Positions 41,715 through 48,961 of a stretch of 64,000 nt of DNA are shown here, in pieces. The DNA comes from Paludibacteraceae bacterium. GTDB lineage: Bacteria > Bacteroidota > Bacteroidia > Bacteroidales > Paludibacteraceae. Under the pieces are notes generated by a model. It worked only from the letters and a program-made list of their open reading frames with translations. It was not told where the DNA came from and did no database searches. Position numbers and translations under genes: made by a program. The DNA lies in the NCBI GenBank assembly GCA_017461505.1, contig JAFTXV010000007.1:310001-374000 (forward strand). Reading direction: 5' to 3'. The stretch's first letter is position 1. Every line of letters begins with the position of its first letter.

Positions 41715-42794
41715 ATGAAACGATCTATTTTCTACTTTGCCCTGATAGTGGGTTTCTTTTCGTCTTGTCAACCAAGTATAGATGACATTTTGAAAGACAA
41801 TGATTATGCTAAGAGTTTTGACCACGTATGGCAGACATTGGATGCAAATTATCCATATTTTGATTATACAACATTAGATATGGATAAAAAATACAACGAG
41901 TACATTCGTCGTACAGAAGAAGTAAGCGATGCGAAAGAATTGGGTAGGTTGCTAGGTGATTTCTTGAAGGAATTTAGCGACCCTAACATACTTGTAGATC
42001 ATCCTGAGCAAACAAATGGTATTGCATATAACATACCAACAAAAGATTTTCCTGCGTACAACTTATTTGCCAACGATTTGTATGTTGGAGGGGAAATGAA
42101 AGATGAAATTGAGAATGGTACATGTACACGTATTGGTCATACGCTAGTCAAATGGGTTTATCGAACCAATAGCAATGGAGGACAAAATCTTTATCCGCTA
42201 ATCATTATGAGCAGCACTTTTTATATTCAGGACACCATTCAACAACAGATATTAGCAACATTACCTCTACTTGCAAATACTCCGATAGAAGGTATTGTAT
42301 TAGACTTGCGTTGTGAGCGCTTCACCAATGTGGACTTTACAAAGAAAGTTGTGCCATATTTCTATGAGCCAGGTACTCATCACTTATACAAATATAGCAA
42401 CAATTCTTCTACAGGTGAACAAACCTACACTATAGAAGGAAATGGTTTGTTAGCAAATACTCCAATAGCAATTATTGTAAACGAATCGACTACAGGCGAA
42501 TATTCATGGTTAGCTCGTGTATTACAAGCAAGAGAAAATATTGCCATCGTCGGACGCGCCGAGGGAGGTCCTGGTTGTTTGCATACGCAATCAGCAGGAT
42601 GTAATGGTGTAAAAGTAATCTATCCTAGCGCACGTATTGAGAAAGATGGACAAACATTTTATGATCCACTAGTACCAGAAATCTGGGTAGATTGGGTGGG
42701 AAATGATGATCCTGTCACTGGTAACAGAGGGTATCCAGATAATATAGACTATTGCCTAGTAGCTGCTTTGGACTTCATTGACTCTTATAACTAA
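41715..42794 (+). CDS. S41-peptidase-like lipoprotein with altered active site
   Basis: A 359-residue lipoprotein (signal ending FFSSC, Cys18). The N-terminal helical region FDHVWQTLDANYPYFDY (36-51) and FLKEFSDPNILV are typical of C-terminal-processing-type (S41) proteases; GIVLDLRCERFTNVDF corresponds to the D-L-R-x-N strand. The expected nucleophile segment (usually SAGE or SASE) reads NESTTGEYSWLARVL at residues 256-270, so the Ser position seems to be Thr260 or shifted, and no PDZ domain is evident. It may be an inactive or modified protease. It follows the small peptide and is closed by a terminator. Confidence 0.8.
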   Translation: MKRSIFYFALIVGFFSSCQPSIDDILKDNDYAKSFDHVWQTLDANYPYFDYTTLDMDKKYNEYIRRTEEVSDAKELGRLLGDFLKEFSDPNILVDHPEQTNGIAYNIPTKDFPAYNLFANDLYVGGEMKDEIENGTCTRIGHTLVKWVYRTNSNGGQNLYPLIIMSSTFYIQDTIQQQILATLPLLANTPIEGIVLDLRCERFTNVDFTKKVVPYFYEPGTHHLYKYSNNSSTGEQTYTIEGNGLLANTPIAIIVNESTTGEYSWLARVLQARENIAIVGRAEGGPGCLHTQSAGCNGVKVIYPSARIEKDGQTFYDPLVPEIWVDWVGNDDPVTGNRGYPDNIDYCLVAALDFIDSYN

Positions 42795-42819
42795 AAATAG
42801 ACACTTGCGCATTATCTTT

Positions 42820-42850
42820 ATCCCTCACTTGGTTGTACCGAGTGGGGGAT
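42820..42850 (+). terminator. Terminator after the S41-like gene
   Basis: ATCCCTCACTTGG pairs with CCGAGTGGGGGAT through a 5-nt loop (13 bp, two G-U pairs), followed by AATTATTAT. Confidence 0.8.
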
Positions 42851-42905
42851 AATTATTATAAATCACAGTGAAATTAGTTGCGGTATTAATGAAAAAGGCA
42901 AAAAA

Positions 42906-42937
42906 TTTGGATATATCGGAAAAAGATAGTACCTTTG
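42906..42937 (+). promoter_or_regulatory. Promoter of ribD
   Basis: TTTG at 42906-42909, 20 bp, TACCTTTG at 42930-42937. The 57-nt leader is too short for an FMN riboswitch. Confidence 0.78.
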
Positions 42938-42994
42938 CAAGCGAAAAAGAGAGTATTTTCTATTACATAGAAACCATATACAGATGATTGGAAT

Positions 42995-44113
42995 ATGAGA
43001 AATGATAGTTTATATATGGCGCGATGCTTGCAACTGGCTAGGTTGGGAGAATACTATGTAGCTCCTAATCCGATGGTGGGTGCGGTATTGGTGGAAAGGA
43101 GAAATGAGAGCGGAGAATTAGGCAAAGAGGTGATTTTGGGTGAGGGTTGGCATATGCAGTATGGTGGTCCGCATGCGGAGCCCAATTGCATACGTAACGC
43201 CGAGAAGAATCACCCTGAAGGCATTGATTATAAGCATTGTACATTATATGTCAGTCTGGAGCCCTGTAGCCATTATGGAAAGACACCGCCTTGTGCCGAG
43301 CTGATCATTAAGAAAGGTATTGGTCGCGTAGTAGTAGGATGTTTAGACCCCAACCCAAAAGTGGCAGGCAGAGGCGTAAAGATGCTGCAAGATGCAGGTA
43401 TAGAGGTGGTTGTAGGAGTGTTAGAAGAGGAATGCAAGGAATTGAACAAACGCTTTATCTGTTTGCAAGAGAAGAAACGTCCGTATGTCATTCTTAAGTG
43501 GGCCCAAACGGCAGATGGGTATATTGATTGTAGGTTAGAGGTGAGAGGTGAGAGGTTAGAGGTGAGAGGTGAGAGGTTAGAGGTGAAAGGTGAGAGGTTA
43601 GAGGTGAAAGGTGAGGGGGATGGTCCGTTGGTAATCTCAACACCGTTGATGAAACAATTGGTTCATCAGCAACGAGCAGAAAACATGGCCATTATGGTGG
43701 GTACGCGGACTGTGCTACTAGATAACCCCAAACTCTTGACTACGCATTGGAGTGGTAGAAATCCGATACGTATCACCTTGGATAGACATGGAGTATTACC
43801 TGCGGAGAGCAAGATTTTTTCCGATGAATCCGAAACAATCGTGTATCGGGAGAACACGGATTGGACATTTATCCTTGAAGATTTGGCCAAGCGAAATATC
43901 CATTCAGTACTGGTGGAAGGCGGCGCTAGGTTGCTCAATACGATTATAGAGTCTGGAGTGTATGATGAGGTACATGTGGAAGTGGGAGATAGTTTAGGGT
44001 TGAGTGTTGAGGGTTTAGAGTTTAGAGATCTTGGAGTTAAAGCTCCAGAATATACGTTTCGTTCGAAGCCTAAGATGATAGATGGGCATTGTGTTTACAT
44101 AGAAAGGCACTGA
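42995..44113 (+). CDS. ribD: Bifunctional riboflavin deaminase/reductase RibD with repeat-encoded insertions
   Basis: Carries out the deaminase and reductase steps of riboflavin synthesis. The deaminase domain (1-145) has the zinc site HAEPN (His60, Glu62) and PCSHYGKTPPC (Cys91, Cys100). The reductase domain starts with RPYVILKWAQTADGYID (162-178) and continues with RAENMAIMVGTRTVLLDNP and LVEGGARLLN. Between them residues 180-207 are four heptads RLEVRGE, RLEVRGE, RLEVKGE, RLEVKGE encoded by a 21-bp tandem repeat, and near the C-terminus SLGLSVEGLEFRD is encoded by a copy of another repeat. All catalytic residues are kept, so the enzyme is probably active. No other rib genes are nearby. Confidence 0.95.
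   Translation: MRNDSLYMARCLQLARLGEYYVAPNPMVGAVLVERRNESGELGKEVILGEGWHMQYGGPHAEPNCIRNAEKNHPEGIDYKHCTLYVSLEPCSHYGKTPPCAELIIKKGIGRVVVGCLDPNPKVAGRGVKMLQDAGIEVVVGVLEEECKELNKRFICLQEKKRPYVILKWAQTADGYIDCRLEVRGERLEVRGERLEVKGERLEVKGEGDGPLVISTPLMKQLVHQQRAENMAIMVGTRTVLLDNPKLLTTHWSGRNPIRITLDRHGVLPAESKIFSDESETIVYRENTDWTFILEDLAKRNIHSVLVEGGARLLNTIIESGVYDEVHVEVGDSLGLSVEGLEFRDLGVKAPEYTFRSKPKMIDGHCVYIERH
43532..43615 (+). repeat. Four 21-bp tandem repeats inside ribD
   Basis: Four gap-free 21-bp units starting AGGTTAGAGGTGAGAGGTGA (two) or AGGTTAGAGGTGAAAGGTGA (two). Exactly in frame; each encodes RLEV(R/K)GE. Confidence 0.97.
43991..44028 (+). repeat. TTTAGAG/TTGAGTG repeat inside the 3' part of ribD
   Basis: GTTTAGGGTTGAGTGTTGAG followed by GGTTTAGAGTTTAGAGAT, the same family as the intergenic repeats before trmD and between dacB and mdh, here read as protein. 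Confidence 0.75.
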
Positions 44114-44125
44114 TGAAGGTGCGGA

Positions 44126-44238
44126 TCGGTACGGCAATGCTTCGGTAATGTTTCGGTAATGCTTCGGTAATCACTAACTAATCACTAACTAATCACTAAC
44201 TAATCACTAACTAATCACTAACTAAAGGTATGTGATAG
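44126..44238. repeat. Composite CGGTAATGCTT / CACTAACTAAT repeat, copy 3
   Basis: CGGCAATGCTT, CGGTAATGTTT, CGGTAATGCTT (11-bp units) lead into about five CACTAACTAAT units and end in AAAGGTATGTGATAGG. It ends 34 bp before the -33 element of the next promoter. Confidence 0.92.
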
Positions 44239-44271
44239 GTAGGTCGGACTATAGTTAAAGTTTGTGAAAAA

Positions 44272-44303
44272 TTTGTGTATATCGAAAAAAAGCAGTATCT
44301 TTG
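44272..44303 (+). promoter_or_regulatory. Promoter of the envelope-biogenesis operon
   Basis: TTTG at 44272-44275, 20 bp, TATCTTTG at 44296-44303; the start codon follows 19 bp later. No other such box is evident until past 52704. Confidence 0.78.
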
Positions 44304-44322
44304 CGGGTTATAATGTAGTTTT

Positions 44323-45165
44323 ATGAAAAAAGCAACTATTATATTATTAGTCCTCACCTTATTGGTAGGGTGTGACAGATTGGATATCAAGCGTCTGCAA
44401 GGCGTAGTAGCAGAGTGCAATGGTGAGTCTCTGCTTGCTACGGAAATAGAGGCGTTGACATTGGGTTTGTCAGCAGAAGATAGTGCTCAGGTGGCAGAAC
44501 AATATGTTCATCAATGGGCTATCAACCTATTGATGAAGGATGTGATTCGCGGAAATCAGAACAAAGAGATAGAACGCTTGGTGGCGGAATATCGCAGGTC
44601 ACTATACCAACACGAGTGGGAGCAACATTTGGTGGCTCGAAGGATGTCGCAGCACGTGGAGGATAGTGTGGTGCTCGCCTATTACGAGGCGAATAAGCAT
44701 CACTTTGTGCTTCGTGAGACTATTTTGCGTGGTGTATTGTTGGTAGTTCCTAATGGTGCGCCTAGCATGGATCAGCTGAAACGCTATATCGTGGAGCCAC
44801 AAGATGAAGAGCATATTGAGTGGGTAGAGAAATATGCCTATCAATATGCGAGTGGGTATGAGTTGTTTTTGGACGAATGGAAGACCGCCAACCAAATCCT
44901 GCTTCGTATGCCCTTTGAGGAAGATAACTTACAGAAGCAGTTGAAACAGCAGCGACAAATCACAATGCAAGATTCGCTGAATAGTTATATTTTGCAAGTA
45001 GTGGACGTGTATGTGAAAGGCGAACAAATGCCAATTGACTATGCGCGAAAAGAGATAGAGAAAATCATCTTGAGTCAACGACAAGTGGATTTTATCGAAT
45101 CAGAACGCGAGAATCTATATAACAATGCGATACAATCGGGAAAATTGAAACGATATGAGAAATAA
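44323..45165 (+). CDS. SurA/PpiC-like lipoprotein
   Basis: A 280-residue lipoprotein (signal ending TLLVGC, Cys16). The helical SurA-N-like part VVAECNGESLLATEIEAL is typical of periplasmic peptidyl-prolyl isomerase chaperones, followed by YYEANKHHFVLRETILRGVLLVV, the segment that normally leads into a PpiC domain. The rotamase domain itself is reduced and lacks clear conserved motifs, so it may be a chaperone without isomerase activity. First gene of the envelope operon; overlaps the next by 11 bp. Confidence 0.8.
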   Translation: MKKATIILLVLTLLVGCDRLDIKRLQGVVAECNGESLLATEIEALTLGLSAEDSAQVAEQYVHQWAINLLMKDVIRGNQNKEIERLVAEYRRSLYQHEWEQHLVARRMSQHVEDSVVLAYYEANKHHFVLRETILRGVLLVVPNGAPSMDQLKRYIVEPQDEEHIEWVEKYAYQYASGYELFLDEWKTANQILLRMPFEEDNLQKQLKQQRQITMQDSLNSYILQVVDVYVKGEQMPIDYARKEIEKIILSQRQVDFIESERENLYNNAIQSGKLKRYEK

Positions 45166-46507
45166 ATTATTGGCTATTGGCTATGGGTTATTGGCTATGG
45201 GAAGCATGGCAATGGCTCAGGATAATATCATTGATGAGGTAATTTGGATAGTTGGAGAAGAGGCTATTCTGCGTAGTGAAGTGGAAGAAGAACGCCTTAG
45301 AGCACAATACGAAGGTATGCCTATTGCAGGTGATCCGTATTGTGTGATTCCAGAACAATTGGCTATTCAAAAATTGTTTCTCCACCAAGCAGAGTTGGAC
45401 TCCATAGAGGCAAATGAGTCGTCGGTTAGTAGTCAGGTGGATATGCGTATGAACTACTATATCTCGCAAATTGGTAGCAAAGAGAAAATGGAGGAATACT
45501 TCCGTAAGACGAGTAGCGAGATCCGTGAAGAGATGATGACCTCAGTGCGTAACCAAATGATTATCCAACAGATGCAGGGAAAGATAACCGAGACTATCCA
45601 GCCCACGCCAGCAGAGGTACGTCGCTACTACAACCAACTGAGCAAAGATTCTATCCCTACTGTTCCTGCCCAAGTAGAGGTGCAGATATTGAGTATTGAA
45701 CCTTCTGTGCCAGTAGAAGAAACGGAGCGCATTAAATCTCGTTTGCGTGAATTTACAGAGCGTGTACACAACGGTAGTGCAGATTTTAGTATGTTGGCAC
45801 GTCTGTACTCAGAAGATACAGAGTCCGCTAAACGCGGTGGCGAATTGGGTTTTGTAGGTAAAGGTCAGTTGGTGAGCGAGTTTGCCGATGTAGCGTTTAA
45901 TCTGACCGACCCAAAACGTGTATCACGAATCGTGCAGACAGAGTACGGCTATCATATCATCCAGTTTATTGAGCGCAAAGGTGAGCGAATCAATTGTCGT
46001 CATATCTTGTTGAAGCCTCGTGTTTCGGGCGATGATAAAGTAAAGGCAATTGCTCGTTTGGACTCTATCCGCACATTGGTGGTAGATAGTGGTATGCCTT
46101 TTGAAGCAGCAGTAGCACATTTTTCTGAAGACAAGAACACCCTGATGAGTGGCGGTATGATGACTAATCCAAATACCGGTGCAACAAAGTTCGAATATCA
46201 AGATTTGCCCCCAGAGATTGCGCGACAAATCTATAGTCTTAACGAAGGTGAGGTAAGTATCCCCTTTGTTATGATGGATAAGACTAAGAACAAAGAAGTG
46301 TGTGTGATTGCCCGTTTGAAGAGTAAGCGCGATTCTCATAAAGCTAATTTAACAGATGATTTTCAGGTAATACGTGGTATGCTGGAGCAACAGCAACGCG
46401 CGGAAACTATTGAGAACTGGATAAAGAACAAGCAAAAAGAGATTTATGTGCATGTAGATCCAGCATGGCGTGGATGCGATTTTCAATATCCAGGTTGGGT
46501 ACGTTGA
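45155..46507 (+). CDS. Peptidyl-prolyl cis-trans isomerase, SurA-like
   Basis: A 450-residue periplasmic chaperone for outer-membrane proteins. After a signal peptide (LLAIGYGLLAMGSMAMAQ), the SurA-N domain (DNIIDEVIWIVGEEAILRSE) and two parvulin domains follow: one around residues 170-275 (VEVQILSI, FSMLARLYSEDTESAKRGGE, GYHIIQFIE) and one around 285-385 (NCRHILLKPRV, FEAAVAHFSEDKNT). The core of the signal peptide is encoded by tandem copies of TATTGGCTATGGG, a repeat like that in the next gene. It overlaps the SurA-like lipoprotein gene by 11 bp. Confidence 0.93.
   Translation: MRNKLLAIGYGLLAMGSMAMAQDNIIDEVIWIVGEEAILRSEVEEERLRAQYEGMPIAGDPYCVIPEQLAIQKLFLHQAELDSIEANESSVSSQVDMRMNYYISQIGSKEKMEEYFRKTSSEIREEMMTSVRNQMIIQQMQGKITETIQPTPAEVRRYYNQLSKDSIPTVPAQVEVQILSIEPSVPVEETERIKSRLREFTERVHNGSADFSMLARLYSEDTESAKRGGELGFVGKGQLVSEFADVAFNLTDPKRVSRIVQTEYGYHIIQFIERKGERINCRHILLKPRVSGDDKVKAIARLDSIRTLVVDSGMPFEAAVAHFSEDKNTLMSGGMMTNPNTGATKFEYQDLPPEIARQIYSLNEGEVSIPFVMMDKTKNKEVCVIARLKSKRDSHKANLTDDFQVIRGMLEQQQRAETIENWIKNKQKEIYVHVDPAWRGCDFQYPGWVR
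45164..45201 (+). repeat. TTGGCTATGGG repeat encoding a signal peptide
   Basis: AATTATTGGCTATTGGCTAT and GGGTTATTGGCTATGGGA are tandem copies that encode LLAIGYGLLAMG, the hydrophobic core of the SurA-like signal peptide. Confidence 0.75.
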
Positions 46508-46516
46508 GTTGCTTAG

Positions 46517-46543
46517 TGTTTAGAGTTTAGTGTTTAGAGAGTT
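46517..46543. repeat. TTTAGAGTTTAGTG repeat providing the GTG start of the OstA-like gene
   Basis: Same 27 bp as before trmD (35516-35542). The GTG at 46530-46532 and the codons for FREF lie inside it. Confidence 0.85.
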
Positions 46544-48206
46544 TAAGTACATATTGTTGGCGGTAGGCTGTGGGTTGTGGGCTGTGGGTAGCATAGCGCA
46601 ATCTATGGTGTTTCTGGAACACTCCGAAACGCTCTCTTTTGATGAGGCGCGTTTGCCTGATGTGCAGATATTAAAAGGGAATGTGTGCTTTCGTCATGAC
46701 TCGGTGCTGATGTATTGTGATTCGGCATATTTCTTTGAAAAGAAAAACTCGTTGCATGCTTTTGGGCATGTGCATCTATTGCAAGGAGATAGTATTGAGG
46801 GATTTGGCGATGTGCTATATTACAACGGCGATACGAAGTTGGCTCGATTCCGCAAGCGTGTCAAGTTGATTCACGACAAGACTACTACCCTGCTAACAGA
46901 TAGCCTAAACTATGACCGTGCACGTAATATCGCGTATTACTTTTCTGGAGGAACGATAAAAGATAGTCTGAATGTATTGACATCGCGCAAAGGGCACTAT
47001 ACGCCAGATAATCATCAGGCTATTTTTAGAGGAGAAGTAGAACTTGTTAATCCGAAATTTGTGCTCACAGCTGACACACTCTATTATAACACAGAGAGCT
47101 ATCAGGCTGATTTAGTGGGTCCTACGCAAATCATATACGAAGAGGAGACTACCATATTATCCAGCAATGGTTGGTATAACACCCAAACAGAAAAATCGCA
47201 GTTGCTAGATCGTTCGCGCATTATTCATAGCGATGGAAAGACCTTAACGGGTGATACGATTTACTATGACAAGGCCATTGGTTTTGGGCAAGTGTTTGGT
47301 CATATGCAGAGCACCGATTCAACTAACCAGATGACGCTGTATGGAAACAAAGGCGAAGTATGGGAACACTCCAACAATGGTTATGTAACGGATAGCGCAA
47401 TGGTGGTAGATTGGTCGGATTCAACGATGTATACGTATATGCATGCCGATACGCTTTTTACAGAGGAGATACCTTATCAGATCTTCCAACTCATACCTAA
47501 AGATAGTATTCTGGTGGATTCGGTATGGCAGGCACAAGCACCTGATACACTGTGGATTGATACAGCCTATCAGCAGGTGAGGGCATTCTATAATGTTCGT
47601 ATATACCGTGAGGATATGCAGTCGGTTTGTGACTCGGTGCGTTATCACGGAAGAGACTCTATTATTTCGCTGTATGGTAATCCTGTGTGCTGGAATGGCA
47701 GCAATCAAGTGTCGGCAGATTCGATACATATCTACATTCGTAATGGCGATATAGATTATCTTCACGGAATAGGCAATACCATTGCGATTAAGCAAGAAGG
47801 CGCCGAAGAATTTGATCAACTGGCAGGCAAAGAGATGGTGGCCTATGTTCGTGACGGCGATATACATTTGATTGATGTGAACGGTAATGCCGAAACGGTG
47901 TTCTATCCACGCGAAGAAGATGGCACATATATTGGAGTGAACAAAACGCAGAGTAGTTTTGTGAAACTCTATTTGGAAAATCGGCAAGTACATCATGTGG
48001 TGTTTACAACATCCTCCTCCGGAGTGATGATACCTTTGGATCAAGCCACTAAAGAAGAGAGATATTTGACTACGTTTTTCTGGGCAGAACAAGAGCGTCC
48101 TCAACAACCTGGAGATATTTTCTTGCACCCAGAACGTACACCACGTCCAAATGCGGCCGCAGTATCGGCTTCTGCTGAAGAAGATGAGGAAGAAGAGGAA
48201 GAATAA
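46530..48206 (+). CDS. OstA/LptA-like LPS transport protein
   Basis: A 558-residue exported protein with the repeated beta-taco strands of the OstA/LptA family, which bridges lipopolysaccharide across the periplasm. Repeats such as LKGNVCFRHDSVLMYCDSAY, FGHVHLLQGDSIEGFGDVLYY, and SADSIHIYIRNGDIDYLHG are characteristic. The start is GTG at 46530 inside a repeat copy, and the signal-peptide core YILLAVGCGLWAVGSIAQ comes from a second repeat. The C-terminus is an acidic tail (SAEEDEEEEEE). Lies between the SurA-like gene and an outer-membrane barrel gene, consistent with envelope assembly. Confidence 0.9.
   Translation: MFREFKYILLAVGCGLWAVGSIAQSMVFLEHSETLSFDEARLPDVQILKGNVCFRHDSVLMYCDSAYFFEKKNSLHAFGHVHLLQGDSIEGFGDVLYYNGDTKLARFRKRVKLIHDKTTTLLTDSLNYDRARNIAYYFSGGTIKDSLNVLTSRKGHYTPDNHQAIFRGEVELVNPKFVLTADTLYYNTESYQADLVGPTQIIYEEETTILSSNGWYNTQTEKSQLLDRSRIIHSDGKTLTGDTIYYDKAIGFGQVFGHMQSTDSTNQMTLYGNKGEVWEHSNNGYVTDSAMVVDWSDSTMYTYMHADTLFTEEIPYQIFQLIPKDSILVDSVWQAQAPDTLWIDTAYQQVRAFYNVRIYREDMQSVCDSVRYHGRDSIISLYGNPVCWNGSNQVSADSIHIYIRNGDIDYLHGIGNTIAIKQEGAEEFDQLAGKEMVAYVRDGDIHLIDVNGNAETVFYPREEDGTYIGVNKTQSSFVKLYLENRQVHHVVFTTSSSGVMIPLDQATKEERYLTTFFWAEQERPQQPGDIFLHPERTPRPNAAAVSASAEEDEEEEEE
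46555..46592 (+). repeat. GGCTGTGGG repeat encoding a signal peptide
   Basis: GTAGGCTGTGGGTTGTGGGC and TGTGGGTAGCAT are tandem copies encoding AVGCGLWAVGSI. The ends of this copy and the one at 45164-45201 are alike (GGxAGCATxGC). Confidence 0.75.
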
Positions 48207-48232
48207 CAACGTAACCATTAATTAGTAATATA

Positions 48233-48934
48233 ATGAAAAGAATATTCGTATCAATGTGCGTCATTACCATGGCAGTAATGACAGTAATGGCAGAAGACTA
48301 TTTGGGTGTACAAGTAGGCTATGCACGTTCTATCACACGCTTGAATACAGTAGCAAGTGGCAAAACCCTTGATCCTACGGGTTATGATGGTTTGAAAGTG
48401 GGCCTTGTATATGATGCAACCATCATAAAAGGATTTGGCGTAAGTATAGGATTGAACTATACTTTTGGTGCTAATGCTACCAAATGGGCGAAGAAGGTGA
48501 ATTCTCAACCAGGTGAGTTCCCGAAAGTACGTTCAACTGGACAATATCATCAAGTGGAAATTCCAGTAGATTGGCAATATAAGTTTGAGATAGCTAAACG
48601 CACATGGTTGATGCTTTATACAGGACCTACATTGCAATGTGGATTATCGTTTAGGGATAAATGGTATATCAATGACGGAAAGAATGAAGCGTTTACGCAC
48701 CAAGAGGATATTTATTCCGAAGAAGATATGAAGGATTATACCCTGAAACGTGTGAATGTGACTTGGGGTATTGGTGCTGGTTTTCAATATAAGCGCTACT
48801 TCCTGCGTGGTGGATATGATTTTGGACTGATCAATCCATATAAAGCACATTCGTTTACAGGAAAAGATGTTTATACCCGTGGCCGATTTGATCAATGGCA
48901 GATTAAATTGGGAATGTATCTCTGGGAAAAATAA
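48233..48934 (+). CDS. PorT-family-like outer-membrane beta-barrel protein
   Basis: A 233-residue protein with a signal peptide (ending VMA) and barrel strands of the outer-membrane beta-barrel (OMP_b-brl_2/PorT-like) type: YLGVQVGYARSI, YDGLKVGLVYDATIIKGFGV, YHQVEIPVDWQYKF, LMLYTGPTLQCGLSF, VTWGIGAGFQYKRYFLRGGY. PorT proteins assist type IX secretion in relatives, but general members have many roles, so that part is not assigned. 26 bp after the OstA-like gene. Confidence 0.82.
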   Translation: MKRIFVSMCVITMAVMTVMAEDYLGVQVGYARSITRLNTVASGKTLDPTGYDGLKVGLVYDATIIKGFGVSIGLNYTFGANATKWAKKVNSQPGEFPKVRSTGQYHQVEIPVDWQYKFEIAKRTWLMLYTGPTLQCGLSFRDKWYINDGKNEAFTHQEDIYSEEDMKDYTLKRVNVTWGIGAGFQYKRYFLRGGYDFGLINPYKAHSFTGKDVYTRGRFDQWQIKLGMYLWEK

Positions 48935-48961
48935 TTTAGCTTTCCTTTACGCTACACAATA

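Noticed and set aside
42938..42994. FMN riboswitch upstream of ribD
   Set aside because: The leader is only 57 nt and lacks the conserved multi-stem RFN sequence.
44126..44238. Possible CRISPR array or replication-origin iterons before the SurA-like operon
   Set aside because: Tandem units have no spacers, and the same sequence recurs at three other intergenic places with no replication gene pattern.
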